Assembly (NCBI RefSeq): GCF_918797505.1
Contig: NC_092793.1
Location: forward strand, 59,477,749-59,541,748
Direction: 5' to 3'
Source of the DNA: Bemisia tabaci
Lineage: Eukaryota; Arthropoda; Insecta; Hemiptera; Aleyrodidae
DNA: 64,000 bases
Made by a program: the position numbers and the translations under genes. Shown one piece after another: positions 1-11,667 of the stretch (positions are counted from its first letter, which is position 1; each line of letters starts with the position of its first letter). The notes beneath the pieces were generated by a model. The model made no database searches. It was given only the letters and a program-made list of their open reading frames with translations, and was not told the DNA's origin.

Positions 1-996
1 TTAAAGATGTCCAGTTTTCATAAAAGCCATTGAGGATGGCACATATATGTTAACCTGGGCCTTTGCGCCGTCCCAAAGTAATTGTCCTTTGACTTAAAAA
101 AGCTTTTTCTTAGACCAACTTTTTCACCTACTGCACAGTTTTTGTGTCTCTTGAACATTTACATTTTTCTGAGTTGGTATGTTTTCATCCTCACTGATTC
201 AATTCTGAATTGTGTTCAATCCATCCTTTGGCTCTTAGCCGCAGATATATTTTCTTGCAAAAAAGAACTTGACTGAATTTCTTCACAGAAGAAACTATGA
301 GGATTATTCAATATGTCAACAAGAATAGATTTATTTTAATAATCTCGGCCAGAAAGATCTTTGTTAGGATATACAAAGTTGAAGAGGCTATTTTGAGAGA
401 AAATCAGACCGCATGTGGCTGAATGCAAGCCATGGGAGTACACTAAAATTGGAGTAATATCTGGTTTCTCTCCTGGATCAAAGCATCTGGAAAAATTTAT
501 GAGGTTTCTCAAATGCTGATGGAAACAATTTCAGCAAAGATGATCCATTAAAGGTGTCACAGACCCTCCTATACATCTCCGTTAAAATGATACCTAGGGT
601 TGACACTTCATTTAAGGTGAAGAAGTGCTGATTAAAAAATGACTGAGCGGGATCATTTTACTTTAATTTAGAGTGATGTTAGTGAGTGATTTTTTTGAAA
701 CAGAATGAGACAAGAGACGACAATGCACATTGCGATAAGTGATTTTCACTTGTACCATTAGATACAGCTACAGAACGCTAATGTACAACTGGGAAATGAA
801 CAAAACTAATTAGAACTTTTGCCAGATAAGTTCGCAGCTATTTACTCTTCACCATTGAACAGAATAGATTGAATTACTGAGTCGCCCGCGGTCAATCCTT
901 GATCGCTATTAGGCAACGGCAATGCAGACTCTTGCAAACCAAAAGTTAACCAAAGTACACCAAACTTATCTTACACAGGTTCTAATATTGACTTAC

Positions 997-3900
997 TTTT
1001 AATGGCAGGAGAATCGATGAGAAATTCATATTTTATATTCTCAACTTCTTTATCAAGAGATGGCATCCTTATCTGAGGTGAGTCATTTAATAGATTTTTA
1101 AAAATAGGATCTGCCTCTTCATCACTATCTGTAAAAGTTAAAAGAATAGAGTAGGTAAACAACGAATTTTCAGGACAGTTTACTAATCAATTAGAGAATT
1201 TAAGCAGATCAATGAGGCACTGAAGGAATCTACTTTTGAAGTCATTACTAATTAAATCAGGACATGCGAAAACAACTGATGTCCATTTTTCCAGTCTTAA
1301 GTTCTTTTGAGTTCATAATACTTTTTGTAGTTGGTTGCAACCTTGAAAGTGGCGTTAAAACTCGTCTTCAGGTTTCCTCTATCCCAAAACGAATCCTTGC
1401 ATCACTTTCATGGTTTTATCAACTCTTTAAAAACACTATATACTCAAAAAAACGTAAAATTTGAAAAATGGACATAAGATGTTTTCACACGTCCTGATTC
1501 AACTGTAAGATTTGATTTCTTCTGTGACTTTCTTTTGCTCTTTACAGCTTGGCAAACCTGGCAGAACCAACTTAAGCTACACATTCGTGACTCAGGTTTT
1601 CAAATTTTCAGAGGTTAAGGCCGAGTGAAATCGGTTTCTGCAGGTACAGTTGTCAGTTCCGGGAAACTTCATTACCAGTACCAAGATTTCAACCCAGGAC
1701 CCTGACCAGAGTCAGAAGCGCTGACCACTGGGCAAACCCAGGCAGCAAATTTTTTGGGTAATTCTTTGAAGAGTATTGCCAAAAATCAAAGTAATTCATT
1801 GGATATCCATTTAATAACTTCACTAGAACATTTTCTTACATCAATTTCACATCTATCCATAGTATAAACTTGAGTAACTCATCAAATTGAATCCAAAGGA
1901 TGGGTGTCCAACTCTTGAAAACAGGGTCACAAGTTCCTTTGGATCTCAAACAACCATTGCATGATTGATCCATTTGTAGATCAAATAATGTTTAATTTAT
2001 ACCTTTCATCATTGCGGGAAATTTTGTTTATCTTCTTCAGTAATAGAAAATAATTAGCTCAAAATGTTTTACGGCACTTACCATCAAATAATTCAACCTC
2101 TAATTCCTTGATTTTATCTGACAGGGTTCTCGTTTTTTCGTTTATCATTTCTTCAGAATTTGACATATTTTTGGCCATTGAGCGTAGTTTTTCTAGTTCT
2201 TCTTTGGACTGCTCATACTTTTCTTTTAAACTGACCCCAACAGCTCCATCAAATGAGAGCTGAATAGAGCTTGTAAGTTCTTTGAAAAAAGTATTAACTT
2301 CCTTCATATACTCAAATAAATTAAGCTGTCTGTTTTCGCAGGGAGTCCACTTGTTTTTCTGAAAGAAAGAAAAAATAGGATAAAGACTACGTGAGCAGCA
2401 GAGAGACTTGTGAAATGAATCGGACAACATATTCATTGACAATATGAGATGAAGATCTTGTTGGATTGCCTTTGCTCACCGTGGTTCTAATAAGTAGTAA
2501 CACTTAGCTCTAACAAAATTAGTTACCATCTTTGCAAGTGAACGTTGGGTCGCTTAATAAGTATGTTGGGAAATATTAAGAGGTAGTTCAAGTCAATAGT
2601 ATAGGCAAGAGTGAAGTAAAGAGTGTAAGTGTGCATTTTTGACAAAGAAGGGCTAAGTTGGGACTTAGCAATGCTTAATTAGATTAAAAATTTCCATTTT
2701 CTTCTAAATTTTTTTTCATTCGGAAGGAAAACAAATTTTAATTGATCCTACAGTGCAGAACTTCAGAAACACTTGTAAAAATTTTCAAAACTTGCAAATT
2801 GATAATTTACATTTGCGCCGCAATTCATGCTCAGTAAAAAATTATCAAATAATTAGTCAGTTTTCTATTCATGTACCTACATAAAAAGTAGGCAAAGTAA
2901 TATTTTAGTGAATTAGTGCAAAATCGCAGAATTAAAACATCGAAAAAATTGCCAAAGAGCATTTGAAATATAAATTTCATCTAAGAATTGGACATGGTAC
3001 ATATGAATTTGTACTTCACCTAAGAAAATTTAAAGCATTTGGCTTGGTAACCCTGTCATCCAGAAAAAGACCAGTTTAGCTCAAACCTAACAAAAACATA
3101 CGTGCCACATGAAAGGTAAGAAGTACTTCTACAATGAGGATCTACGCATGGATAAAAATCTTCTTTTTTCATTTTATTTCATGCAAAAGCAAGGTATGGG
3201 AAAGAAATTGTGAACGTTGATTTTAATCTAGTGACTGAAAAGCTTCTGATCATTAGGCAAGATAATTTTTTTTTTTCTGTCATTTAAAAACACAAAAATC
3301 CATTTTGATATTTGTAACGAATTGGTCAAAGGCAGTCTGTGAAATGCCATTTTTCCGATGTATAAACTTGGCTTACTGATCTTCAGGTGTAGCACAGAAC
3401 GTCTCTTTGGGTTTCAATTCCTTTCAGAATATGAGAGAAAATACGAAATGAGGTCCCTTTTCTTTTATTTTATCAATATCTACCTGTCAAAAATGTATTT
3501 GACCGGACTTTATCAATTTAGTATTTTAACATCCTAACATATACAAGAAAGATTTTAAACTAGAGTGCTATGAGCTAGCTTTTCTTCCATGACAAATACA
3601 AATATATCTGATACATAAACTACTGATTAGTAACTGCCAAAATGATCATTAATAACTCACCAGCCATTCTTCATAGATCATCTGATTTATGCTATCTACA
3701 AGTTCTTTGGGGTAAACATGAGGGCTGTCAAAAACATTTGAGTCTTTCTTTGACAGATCAATGCTTTGAAGAGCCTCTGAAAGCTTGTTCATGGCTTGCT
3801 TGAAATTTTGAATTTTCTGGAATTGAATCAGGTTAACATTTTCCAGAACACCCAGTTCCTTCAAAAACTTCTCAATGCATTCGTTGTTAGACGGATCCAT

Positions 3901-4524
3901 AAGAAAATATTTATGACTATTAGGAAAGCATTCATTTTGAAGGACATATTGACTTAGCTGCTCCACCAACTTTCGGTTTTCATCTTTTAATTCCCCAATT
4001 TTCTTAAGGGTTTGTTCTTCATGAATTTTTGATTGAGAAATGAATTCTTCAAATTTAGCATCCTCAGAATCTTGCACTTGACAAAAATCTGCCTGCATTT
4101 TTAGCTGGGCTACAGGATCTAAGGTTTTTGAGTTATTACACATTTCTGCCGCACCTGTACAAAGAGGTAAAGTAGCTAATTAATAACATTTAAAGGGTTA
4201 CCACAGAATTAAGAAAATGAACTTCCCTGATTTTTCTGTCACATTTTGGAAAAATTACCTGACAATTGCAGATATGCCTGATGATTAAAAAGGTATAACT
4301 TGAAATAGTTTTCATGCAAAACCTGATGTACAAAATGTCAAGTCCATCCTAGAAAAAAAAATGAGGGTGACTTAACAAATCTTCCCTGACATTTCCTAGT
4401 TTTCTCAGTGTTCCCTGACTGAAGCTGCCTTACATTTACCAACCTGAAACTTGACTTCTATAGAAGCCACGGCACAAAGGCTAAGATGTTTTTAAAAAAA
4501 GGAGTGCCCTGTCCTGTCATTTTT

Positions 4525-4580
<56 letters not shown>

Positions 4581-6438
4581 AGAACATGGTGTAAACATGC
4601 TTGGTGGCAAAATTAGAGTTCATTATGAAAGAATACAAGACAGCTCAAGGTAGGGTTGTTGATGAGTGTACATGGAGTATGAACAGTCATATTAGGGATG
4701 GGGGGCTGGTGCTGCTAATAAGCACTTTCCATGTACTGAATTTTATGACTTCTATGCAGTGCTGCATCAACATTTTGATGTGCTATTGATAACTTTTGGT
4801 ACATGGGTGCCCGGCTAGCCGACATAAACACTTGTCAGAGGAGCAAGAGATGAACTGTGATTTCGTGTTGTGATGTGGTTGATATAGTGATACTAGGGGG
4901 CTACGCCCCCTGGCCGCTACGCGGCCCAACCCCCCGAAGGCGCTCCGCGCCATCAATGGGCCGCTTCGCGGCTCTATTTTTACCCTCCTATTAGTATTAG
5001 TTTTATTTTTCCCCTAAAAAAATTCGATATGAGGTATACTTAATAGAATGAAATAATTTTTGGTTTTGATGAATAAAGAAAAAAAAAATGTTTGAAGTCA
5101 AAAGGACGCGTTTTGGAATGACTGCTTGATGAAATATTACAGTAAAACAACGATCTGTTTAAATCGGATAATTATTAAGTATCTCTTGAGGCGGGGATCG
5201 AACCCACACCTTTATCAATGTGGACACTTCCGACGTCGTAGACGCCTCGGCCACCGCTCGTCTTGAGGTAATCGGCGGAAATCTTGTGTAGATAAGTGTA
5301 GAGCTGATGCGCAGGCTACACACCTGCTGCGCAACCTCCTCGACCACTGCGCATCCTCCCGCGCATAGCGGTAGCAGTCCTGGAGCACTCTGTAAATTCA
5401 CTCACTTTAATAACGTGATTTTAAATGGGTCCTTTTTCCAAAATCTGATTAGAGCGGGCTCATCTAGAGCCTATTACCTGTCGATTTACGCAAAAATCAT
5501 GGAAATCGGCCCAGTAGAATGCTCAAATGAACTATGACAAAACACATAAATTTACATTGTTTATATGGGAGAATTCGGAACTTTACCACGTAATATAAAA
5601 AAACCTGGGCCATATTTTCAAAATCTGAAAAGAGTTGGCTTATCTAGAGACAATTGTTCGTCAATAGCCGCAAAAATCATGAAAATCGGCCCGGTAGAAC
5701 GCTGGAACTAAGCGTCACCAGTTTCGCAAAATTAGGAGGTCTTGGAGCTTATAGTATAGATGATAGTTAAAACAATTGTTTGGAGGCCAAACCCACTTGG
5801 GCTAGCTCCCGGTGTTCAAATTCGATAGTGCTTGGAGAGATAAAATTTTTTGTGTCTATCATTGATAAACGTTTGACTACCTTATGAACCATTGAACTAT
5901 GAACTAATGAATGATTAATGAATGGGAAAAAAACATAATCTACCTATACTCCAGCTAGAGGATGTTTGGAATCGTTCCTTTGTTGGTGACTCTTTAGAAA
6001 TTCATTCAACTACTTACTTTTACTGTTTTTCTGAAGGGTTAAAGTCAATGCAGCTGTGGTTAAGCCTAACAAGAAATCCACTGCTTTAACCCCTTTTGCA
6101 GATGACAAAATGAAATTAATGGTTTTTGGAATCTTGAATAGTTGTTTTCCCGAATTGAATTGTGTTAGAACTTTAACAGCACCAGAGCGAAAGTCTGCCT
6201 CATCCTTTGCATTGTAGAGGGGCCAATGGATTTCTCTGGATTTAAAAACGGCTGGCTTAAAAATTGGCAATAAATAGTGCAACGCTTGCAGCATGGCAAT
6301 TTTGTTAGGTTTATCGAACATTTCCTGTGAGCAGATATAATAGAAGATTAACGATTTGAAGAAGTTACCATGAACAGACTTTAACGGTAAAGTAGTATGC
6401 AGAAAGAAATGCAAGCACACTCGAACTTGTTTTGGCAT
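997..6438 (-). CDS. HAUS6: HAUS augmin-like complex subunit 6, N-terminal part (partial gene)
   Basis: Augmin recruits gamma-tubulin to existing spindle microtubules so that they branch; HAUS6 (fly Dgt6) is the subunit contacting the gamma-tubulin machinery. Four exons fit on the minus strand: 6438-6018, 4154-3661, 2358-2082 and 1128-997, all with GT/AG borders and phases that match (1, 0, 1, 1). The first exon carries the HAUS6 N-terminal signature: MFDKPNK, then REIHWPLYNAKDEADFR (family: CWP..D.K.D.EFR), then a hydrophobic helix beginning ILSSAKG, like the family's LSPGG..F segment. Later exons encode charged, coiled-coil-like helices (for example KEKYEQSKEELEKLRSMAKN). The start is uncertain: in-frame ATGs lie at 6468 and 6438, and the stretch around 6370-6324 could be exon or a short intron. 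The last exon ends in phase 1, so the poorly conserved C-terminus lies further left; I could not find the next exon before position 1. About 441 codons are visible. The identity is an inference from the N-terminal motif. Confidence 0.75.
1600..1743 (-). repeat. tRNA-derived SINE-like sequence
   Basis: Read on the minus strand, this segment has a tRNA-like head: an A-box-like TGCCCAGTGGTCAGCG, then TCTGACTCTGG, then a B-box-like GGGTTGAAATC about 30 bases later, where a good B box reads GGTTCGAATCC. It sits in the HAUS6 intron between exons 3 and 4. It does not fold as an intact tRNA, so a degraded tRNA-derived SINE is the best reading. Confidence 0.5.
4194..4580. repeat. Degraded MITE half-copy and 49-base T tract
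   Basis: From 4194 the sequence GGGTTACCACAGAATT and the following line resemble the left part of the complete small element at 32861-32984 (CAGGGTTACCATAGAATT). No matching right end is seen here. Positions 4531-4579 are an almost pure T tract, which could be the poly-A tail of a minus-strand retrocopy or a simple repeat. It lies in the intron between HAUS6 exons 1 and 2. Confidence 0.45.
4896..4973. repeat. Cluster of four GC-rich hairpins
   Basis: Four short palindromes follow one another in otherwise AT-rich intron DNA: GGGGGCTACGCCCCC (4896-4910), GGCCGCTACGCGGCC (4912-4926), GGCGCTCCGCGCC (4939-4951) and GCCGCTTCGCGGC (4960-4972). Each has a 5- or 6-bp stem and a loop of 3 to 5 bases. 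The layout resembles intergenic palindrome clusters of organelles or bacteria more than ordinary insect intron. Its role is unknown. Confidence 0.7.
5183..5262 (-). repeat. tRNA-like pseudogene or SINE head
   Basis: On the minus strand the sequence reads GACGAGCGGTGGCCGAGGCG, a class II (Ser/Leu-type) A box, and ends with GGGTTCGATCCCCGCC, a good B box. The arms between them do not form a convincing anticodon stem, and the acceptor ends do not pair well. It is better read as a tRNA-derived SINE or pseudogene than as a working tRNA. Confidence 0.5.
5413..5720. repeat. Two diverged copies of a ~100-bp repeat
   Basis: The blocks around 5431-5530 and 5618-5712 share the frame AAAATCTGA..AGAG, GGCT.ATCTAGAG, GCAAAAATCATG, AAATCGGCCC.GTAGAA and a following GCT. 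They are about 190 bp apart and in the same orientation. The family is not recognised. They lie in the first visible HAUS6 intron next to the hairpin cluster and the tRNA-like sequence, so 4.8-5.8 kb may be one composite insertion. Confidence 0.5.
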
Positions 6439-6731
6439 GTTACTGTTTCCTGACCCAGCTAGCACCACAAGACTTGTAGAGCAGCCTTTCTACAAAAGCA
6501 AGATTTTAACGTAAGCCACATTCTGCGCCAGTTTCAATATTTGTTTGGTTTTTAGTACAATTCAGTTTATGAAAAATTCCTTGTTCCTATACTTCTGAGA
6601 TTCTCTCCTCGTGAGATCAACATAAAAGATGAAGTCCCAATAGTACATATCGACAGTAAAACTACCAGACCAGGCATCTCCATTAGCAACATTGCAGACT
6701 CCCTTTCAAACTTTATTTTTTAAATAGCAAA

Positions 6732-8192
6732 CTACTTAACATCAATTCTTGAAAACTTCCTTGATTTTTCGTCTCTAAGCAAAGAAAACTGTGTGAAAAT
6801 TTCAAGGCATGATATTGATGTGTTCTTCGTAAAGAAGATAAAAAGATAGCGGAGATTTTTAAACACCACAAACAAGATACAGGGTCTGGTAGTTTCACCG
6901 TTGATATATGGAAATATTGACACCTCCAGAACCATCTTGATAAATATAACTTTGGCATTGAGAAGATGAATAACTCCTGGGATGAGATTGTTAAAGAAAT
7001 TAAACCAATGGATACTTAATTTTGATTATTTAAAGAGTGTCTGCTTCTTCTTCCTTCGCCCGACTTAATTACCTCAACAAGGTAAGCAACTACAAACACC
7101 TCATTGTCTTATGCAAAATGTGTGTGATGCTGTATGTAGTACTTACTTAAATGCTAAACTGTCATGCATTATCAATTAAAAGACTCTGAGAATTATTGGA
7201 GACTTACTACTTTCATCAAGGTTTGAAGCTCTTTACTTGGTTTAATAAATTTAAACAGCAAAGTAAAATTTTCCAGAAGTATGGCACTAATTTGATTGTC
7301 CTCCTGAAATTATGAAAAAATGTATACAGTTAGTGAGGATACATTGTTTTTAGACACTAGCACAAATCAACTGTAATTAGGGAAGTAGTATGGGAAAGTT
7401 GAGTCCAAAATTAAATTTTATTTTGTTGTTTTCAATTATAGATTTTTGAATTTAGAAAAGTATGAAGCTTCTGAAATATATGCGTTTTATACCTTTAATA
7501 ATTTTCTTAGGATTTTTCCGTCTTGTAGAGTGATGACTTTTCAGTGACAGCAAAACAATTGGTATCAATCCTGAAAAGTTAGCAGCATTTAATCTCAGCT
7601 AGGATCCTACATGAACTTCATACATTCATGTTAAGATAAGTAAACACAACTCCGAGTATCAACCCCTACAATTTCTCATCAGATGTGGTAGGTCTTTGCC
7701 AATTTTTTGTAGTTTAGATCTTTGCTCCTTCAAGAATAACACCCGTTACTACCCAATTAGAGGTTTTTTCTCATTTTCTAGGTAAATACTTACTAAGAAT
7801 TTAATAATAATACTGCGTATGCAATGCAAGACTGAGACAAGCTAACCTTGGGAATTATTTCCAGAACTTTTACGGCATTTGTAAGGATAGTAAAAGGGTA
7901 ACAGGTGCTAACTTTACCAAGCAATGAGAGCACAACCATGAAGTAGGTACCTATAAAGGGCTTTTTTTTTATCCGTGGAACGCATGGAATGAGATGATAG
8001 CGGTTCAGGTTGGTTCAACTGGCCTAACCGTGGCCTCAACCAACCTCAACCCACCTCAGAAGAGCGGTCCAAGCATTCCACTGGAATACATGGAACGCGC
8101 CAGTGGAACAGGATAAAAAGTGATGAGTACCATAGCGATCCTAGCTGCGGTTCGGATAATAAAAAAGCCCTTATAAGTTTCAGTATTTTAAC
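6732..8192 (-). pseudogene. Unidentified minus-strand gene, one exon split by a MITE
   Basis: Three exon-like blocks are open on the minus strand. Exon a ran from 8192 (acceptor TTTAATTCATCAG) to 7847 (donor GTTAGC) but is interrupted by the 215-bp element at 7957-8171; with the insert left out, the two parts join in one frame, including VKILKLIGTYFMVV and ending VKVLEIIPK. Exon b (7303-7208) continues in phase 0 with ISAILLENFTLLFKF and ends at GTAAGT. Exon c (6976-6732) starts after CATCTCATCCCAG, is best read as VIHLLNAKVIFIK to a stop at 6732, and has AATAAA about 15 bases later. The b-to-c phases do not agree, so an exon is missed or the frame is broken. The protein looks helical, perhaps an ARM/HEAT type. 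I do not recognise it. It may be a pseudogene, a polymorphic insertion allele, or a gene that tolerates the insert. Confidence 0.45.
7957..8171. mobile_element. MITE with AGGGCTTTTTT ends, inserted in an exon
   Basis: The inverted ends read AGGGCTTTTTTTTTTATCCG on the left and, on the other strand, AGGGCTTTTTTATTATCCG on the right. TATAA flanks both sides (7952-7956 and 8172-8176), a likely target duplication. A second member is at 26177-26635. The element is 215 bp and too small to encode a transposase. Confidence 0.75.
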
Positions 8193-8439
8193 CTGATGAA
8201 TTAAAGGAGAAGCTGAAGAAGATAAGCCCGATTCACACTATCAACTTTTCATTTAACTCTTGAAAGCAACTTGTCGTGAAGAAAAGTTGGATAGTGTTAT
8301 CCTCATAAGTACGAGAAAACGACAATTTGATGAAAAGTTGAATGGAAACTTGGATGTGACGTGACATTCAACCTTTCATGCAAATTTCCGTTCAAAGTTT
8401 CTTCTATTATGTTGGATGAAATCAAAGGTAGACAAGAGG

Positions 8440-9118
8440 AAGGCCTGAAGCAAGACCAATCCACACGGGTCAGTCATTCTCGAGGACGAGTTTTAGAACT
8501 ATACTGGGTAGTGACGTAGTATTGAGTGCCTGCAATGTATTTCATATTAGAGTCCCTTTATACCTAGAGTTACGACAACTCACTTTTGGTTGGGCCAGGG
8601 TTGGGCTGAAAGTGGCCTAAAAAAAAATCCAATTCTGATTGGTTCTCGCTCATGGAGGCCGAAACGAGTGCACCAAGATGGCGGTACCTCGTATGTGAAC
8701 AAGAATAATGAAAATATTACCTAATTGTGGTTTATCAAGAGTAAATTGTTATTGCCATCGGTCCAAAATGAAAATAGATTAAGAAATTATTCACAAACCG
8801 ATCTCATTTTCTTTTTAATTGATCAATTTGTTGATGTTGTTGTTTCTGTGTGACAGACATCGCAGGATTCCTGATCCTTATCCCCCAATATCGTTCGTTT
8901 GGGTGCACTCGTTTTGGCCTCCATGGCCAGCCAAGGCCGGCTGTCAGTCAGCTGATAATCGAGTTGTCGTAACTCTGGGTATAAAGGGACTCTATTTCAT
9001 ATGGGAGCACCCATTGTGATGTAGCATTGAGTGCTGCGAGTTAGGGCCGGGCGGGGGAGTGGATTTCAAAAAAGCTGCGCAATGACTGACCTGTGTGGAT
9101 TGGTCTTGGCCTGAAGGT
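8440..9118. repeat. Older inverted-repeat element around the hAT-like MITE
   Basis: Positions 8441-8480 (GAAGCAAGACCAATCCACAC, then GGTCAGTCATT) and 9081-9117 are inverted copies. Directly repeated GTGA.GTAG.ATTGAGTGC also lies on each side of the inner MITE. This suggests an older element, or a target region, into which the 8548-8994 MITE jumped. The ends are not resolved. Confidence 0.4.
8548..8994. mobile_element. hAT-like MITE, family TAGAGTCCC, complete copy
   Basis: The 447-bp element begins TAGAGTCCCTTTATACC and ends with its inverse, followed inwards by AGAGTTACGACAACTC in both arms. An 8-bp duplication TTTCATAT flanks it at 8540-8547 and 8995-9002. The terminal TAGAG fits the hAT consensus YARNG, and 8 bp is the hAT duplication length. 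A sub-terminal inverted pair (GAGGCCGAAACGAGTGCACC and its partner) extends the arms. It has no transposase. A second copy, carrying nested elements, is at 27251-29886. Confidence 0.85.
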
Positions 9119-9119
9119 A

Positions 9120-10172
9120 AGCCCAATTCACACTATCACAGGAGGCCGACCTACACTACAGGAGGCCGACTGAAAATATTGGAGAAGCCTTACCATTGCT
9201 GCAAAAGAATTCTTGGAGAAAGTTTACTGTTCACTTGAAGAAGAGTTCGCTATGGCATGGCATGCGGTCGGGAACGAGTAGCAAAGTCGACGATTGAACT
9301 CCAACTCCGCCCGCAGTGCAATGGAATTTCGGTGGGCCAAAGTCCAAAAACTTATCAGTCAGTCATCAGAGATCGGTCAATCAGTACTTAAATCATCTGC
9401 TTATCATCAATCAATTCACCTTCACCACTGAAAAGGAATAGAGAAAATCATCCGCGGTTTGTTCATTGTTGTTATCAGATGTCTACACATTGTTTACGGT
9501 ACGGTAATGGAGGGGTAAAGATAAAGAAAGTAATCTCTGATTGGTTAGAAGTTCCCGCCAAATCCACGGATTATAGGATGACCACGCAGCATGTAGGGGC
9601 CGTGAATCGCAACAACTTTGGGTCATGTAGAATTCATTCCCATTGGTTAGGAGACTGATAAGGGCTATAGGTACTCTAATAAGGGCTGCCTCTCTCATCA
9701 AAGATTATCAAGGACTGGACTCTTTGGCCTCGCTCACCCACTGCAAGCACCCTCTTCTGTCTTTTCTCTCTCACCCTTGCTTGAGTCGGTCGGTGTCGGT
9801 TGGTCGGTTTCGGTTACAAAATCAAAACAACTCAAGAGGAAAGACTCCTGGTTTCTAAGTTCCATGCTCTAATTTCTTTCATAATCAGAATTTTTTATCC
9901 TTTATAAATTTTCCAAACGCTCACTGACAGTTTTGATTGCTTCAGTTGGTAAGTAAAGGTATTAATTAGCCATTATCCGACATAGATGTTGAATAATCAA
10001 ACGTAGCTGGTGCTGTGCACCAGTCGAAATGAGAATACCTTTTTTACGGAATCAAAATAAAGGAGTACCAAGGTACCTCCTTGAAGACCTCGAAAGTCCA
10101 TCATTCTCTCAGTAGTTACAAACAGCGATCTCCTCACTGTTACAGATTCAACATTTATTTTTTAATGCTGCA
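9120..10172. other. Non-coding stretch upstream of BUB3
   Basis: No gene is recognised. The stretch contains GC-richer patches near 9270-9310 and 9540-9650 and a CG-containing GGTCGGT-rich patch near 9785-9815. BUB3 needs a non-coding first exon upstream of 11641, so its promoter may lie here; this is inference. Confidence 0.3.
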
Positions 10173-10377
10173 ATCACACGCTGAATGTGGCTTGGATGTG
10201 GAAGTCGTCGGTCTGGTGGATGCCTGGATTTTGCGCGTGTCATACAAACTTTAGCAACGATTCTCAGCGAATAGATTTGATACACATCCGGATGTAAATA
10301 ACTCGAATTTGCGAAATTTCAGCTGTTTAGCGATGACTGCTGACTTCCATATTCAGCCGCCAGATTCAGCGTGTGAT
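10173..10377. mobile_element. Small MITE with ATCACACGCTGAAT ends
   Basis: The 205-bp segment starts ATCACACGCTGAATGTGGC and ends with the inverse of ATCACACGCTGAATCTGGC. No reading frame or clear target duplication is seen. It lies upstream of BUB3. Confidence 0.65.
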
Positions 10378-10439
10378 ATGGACATTTACCAAAGTAGTTT
10401 ACAGTTTTACCAAAGCAACACTGTATTGTTCAACTTCAT

Positions 10440-11200
10440 ACTCGGTATAATTGAATCATTCCATCAACACAGGCCTTAACTTTACCGAGATATTTCAAGG
10501 ATGTTGTCAAGAAAGCATGAAACCTCTCATGATGCTTTTGAAGCATAAAATCTCTTCATACCTTCCTTCATGTGAAAGAATCTGCCCCTTTTATTTTTGT
10601 ATCAAAAATCGATTTTATGGTAATTCGTCAGGCTCAAGTGACGTGGTTAAACTGGCATGTGATATATGGTATCGATTCGGTCAAAATTCTTGGCAGATTT
10701 TGAATTTTTAGCCAAGGAAAAGATGATAGCCCTTGCGCATGAGCCTCAAGAATCATTCTAAACCAAAACATTTGCATAACGTTGAGAAATGAAAGGAGAA
10801 TTCTGTTTGGGAAAAACATTGCATTTGATACTGTTATTGATTTCTGTACTGCATGTGAGGTTTTTTTTTCCAAACAGGATTCTGCTTTCATTTTCCCCCA
10901 TCTTGCTAATTTTTTGGTTTGGAATGATTCTCTAGGCTCACAAGCAGGTGCTATCTTCCTTTTTTTTGGCTAAAAATTCAGAATCTGCTGAGATTTTTGA
11001 CCTTATCAATACGACATATTGCATGCCAGTTCGACCACGTCTTTTGAGCTTGACGAATCACCTGAAAAAGTTAAGATGGTTGTTCTGCCATCTCTCTTCA
11101 AAAGTGCTTCAAGTAACTCATTTTTACTGACTTCCTGGAAAATCTCTCTCTTGGAAGTATTATTTAGAACGTTTTATGCCACTGTGAACGTATATATTCA
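10440..11200. repeat. Diverged inverted duplication upstream of BUB3
   Basis: The two halves are imperfect inverted copies meeting near 10840-10850. Matching pieces include TTTTGAATTTTTAGCC (near 10700) against the inverse near 10968-10985, GAAAGGAGAATTCTGTTTGG (10788) against the inverse at 10875-10895, and ACGTGG then AACTGGCATG (near 10640) against the inverse near 11017-11040. Similarity fades beyond about 10490 and 11150. It could be an old foldback element or an inverted gene fragment; short open frames exist on both strands but none is recognised. Confidence 0.6.
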
Positions 11201-11667
11201 CTGAACTCAAGATTCACTAAGCATGTAAACAAGGTATGAAACAAAGCACAACAGTACATGTTGTCCCTTAAAAATTTCTCTGAGAAAATGGATCCTCCTA
11301 TGGGAAGTGTGGCAATCAACTCCTGAAGTCCTGAACGCGATAAAAGTAGTAGGATTAACATTGGTTAAATGGCAAAAATACAAACAACGTCATATGTTTA
11401 ATCTAACTTTCATTTGAACTATGCTTCAATGCTTCAAATACTTGCCAATATCACCTTTAGGAGTTGGTCTCTGATTTTCCCATGGTGTGAATTGTTTTCC
11501 AGCCAAATTTTGAAGTGAAAAATGTGACTTTCTCAATCAGACCTTGTGTACAAGGCCCATTAGACCTCAGTTTGTAAAACTAAATCATAAAATATTCCTC
11601 CTAAGTAAAATTGTCTTTTGAACTTTTTTGTCATTATCAGTGGGGAACCATTCGTCAAGTGCGCATC

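Noticed and set aside
5183..5262. Functional tRNA-Ser or tRNA-Leu
   Set aside because: The A and B boxes are good, but the anticodon and acceptor stems do not pair.
9483..9858. Overlapping 72- and 71-codon frames on opposite strands
   Set aside because: No motif, splice signal or family likeness; they look like chance frames.
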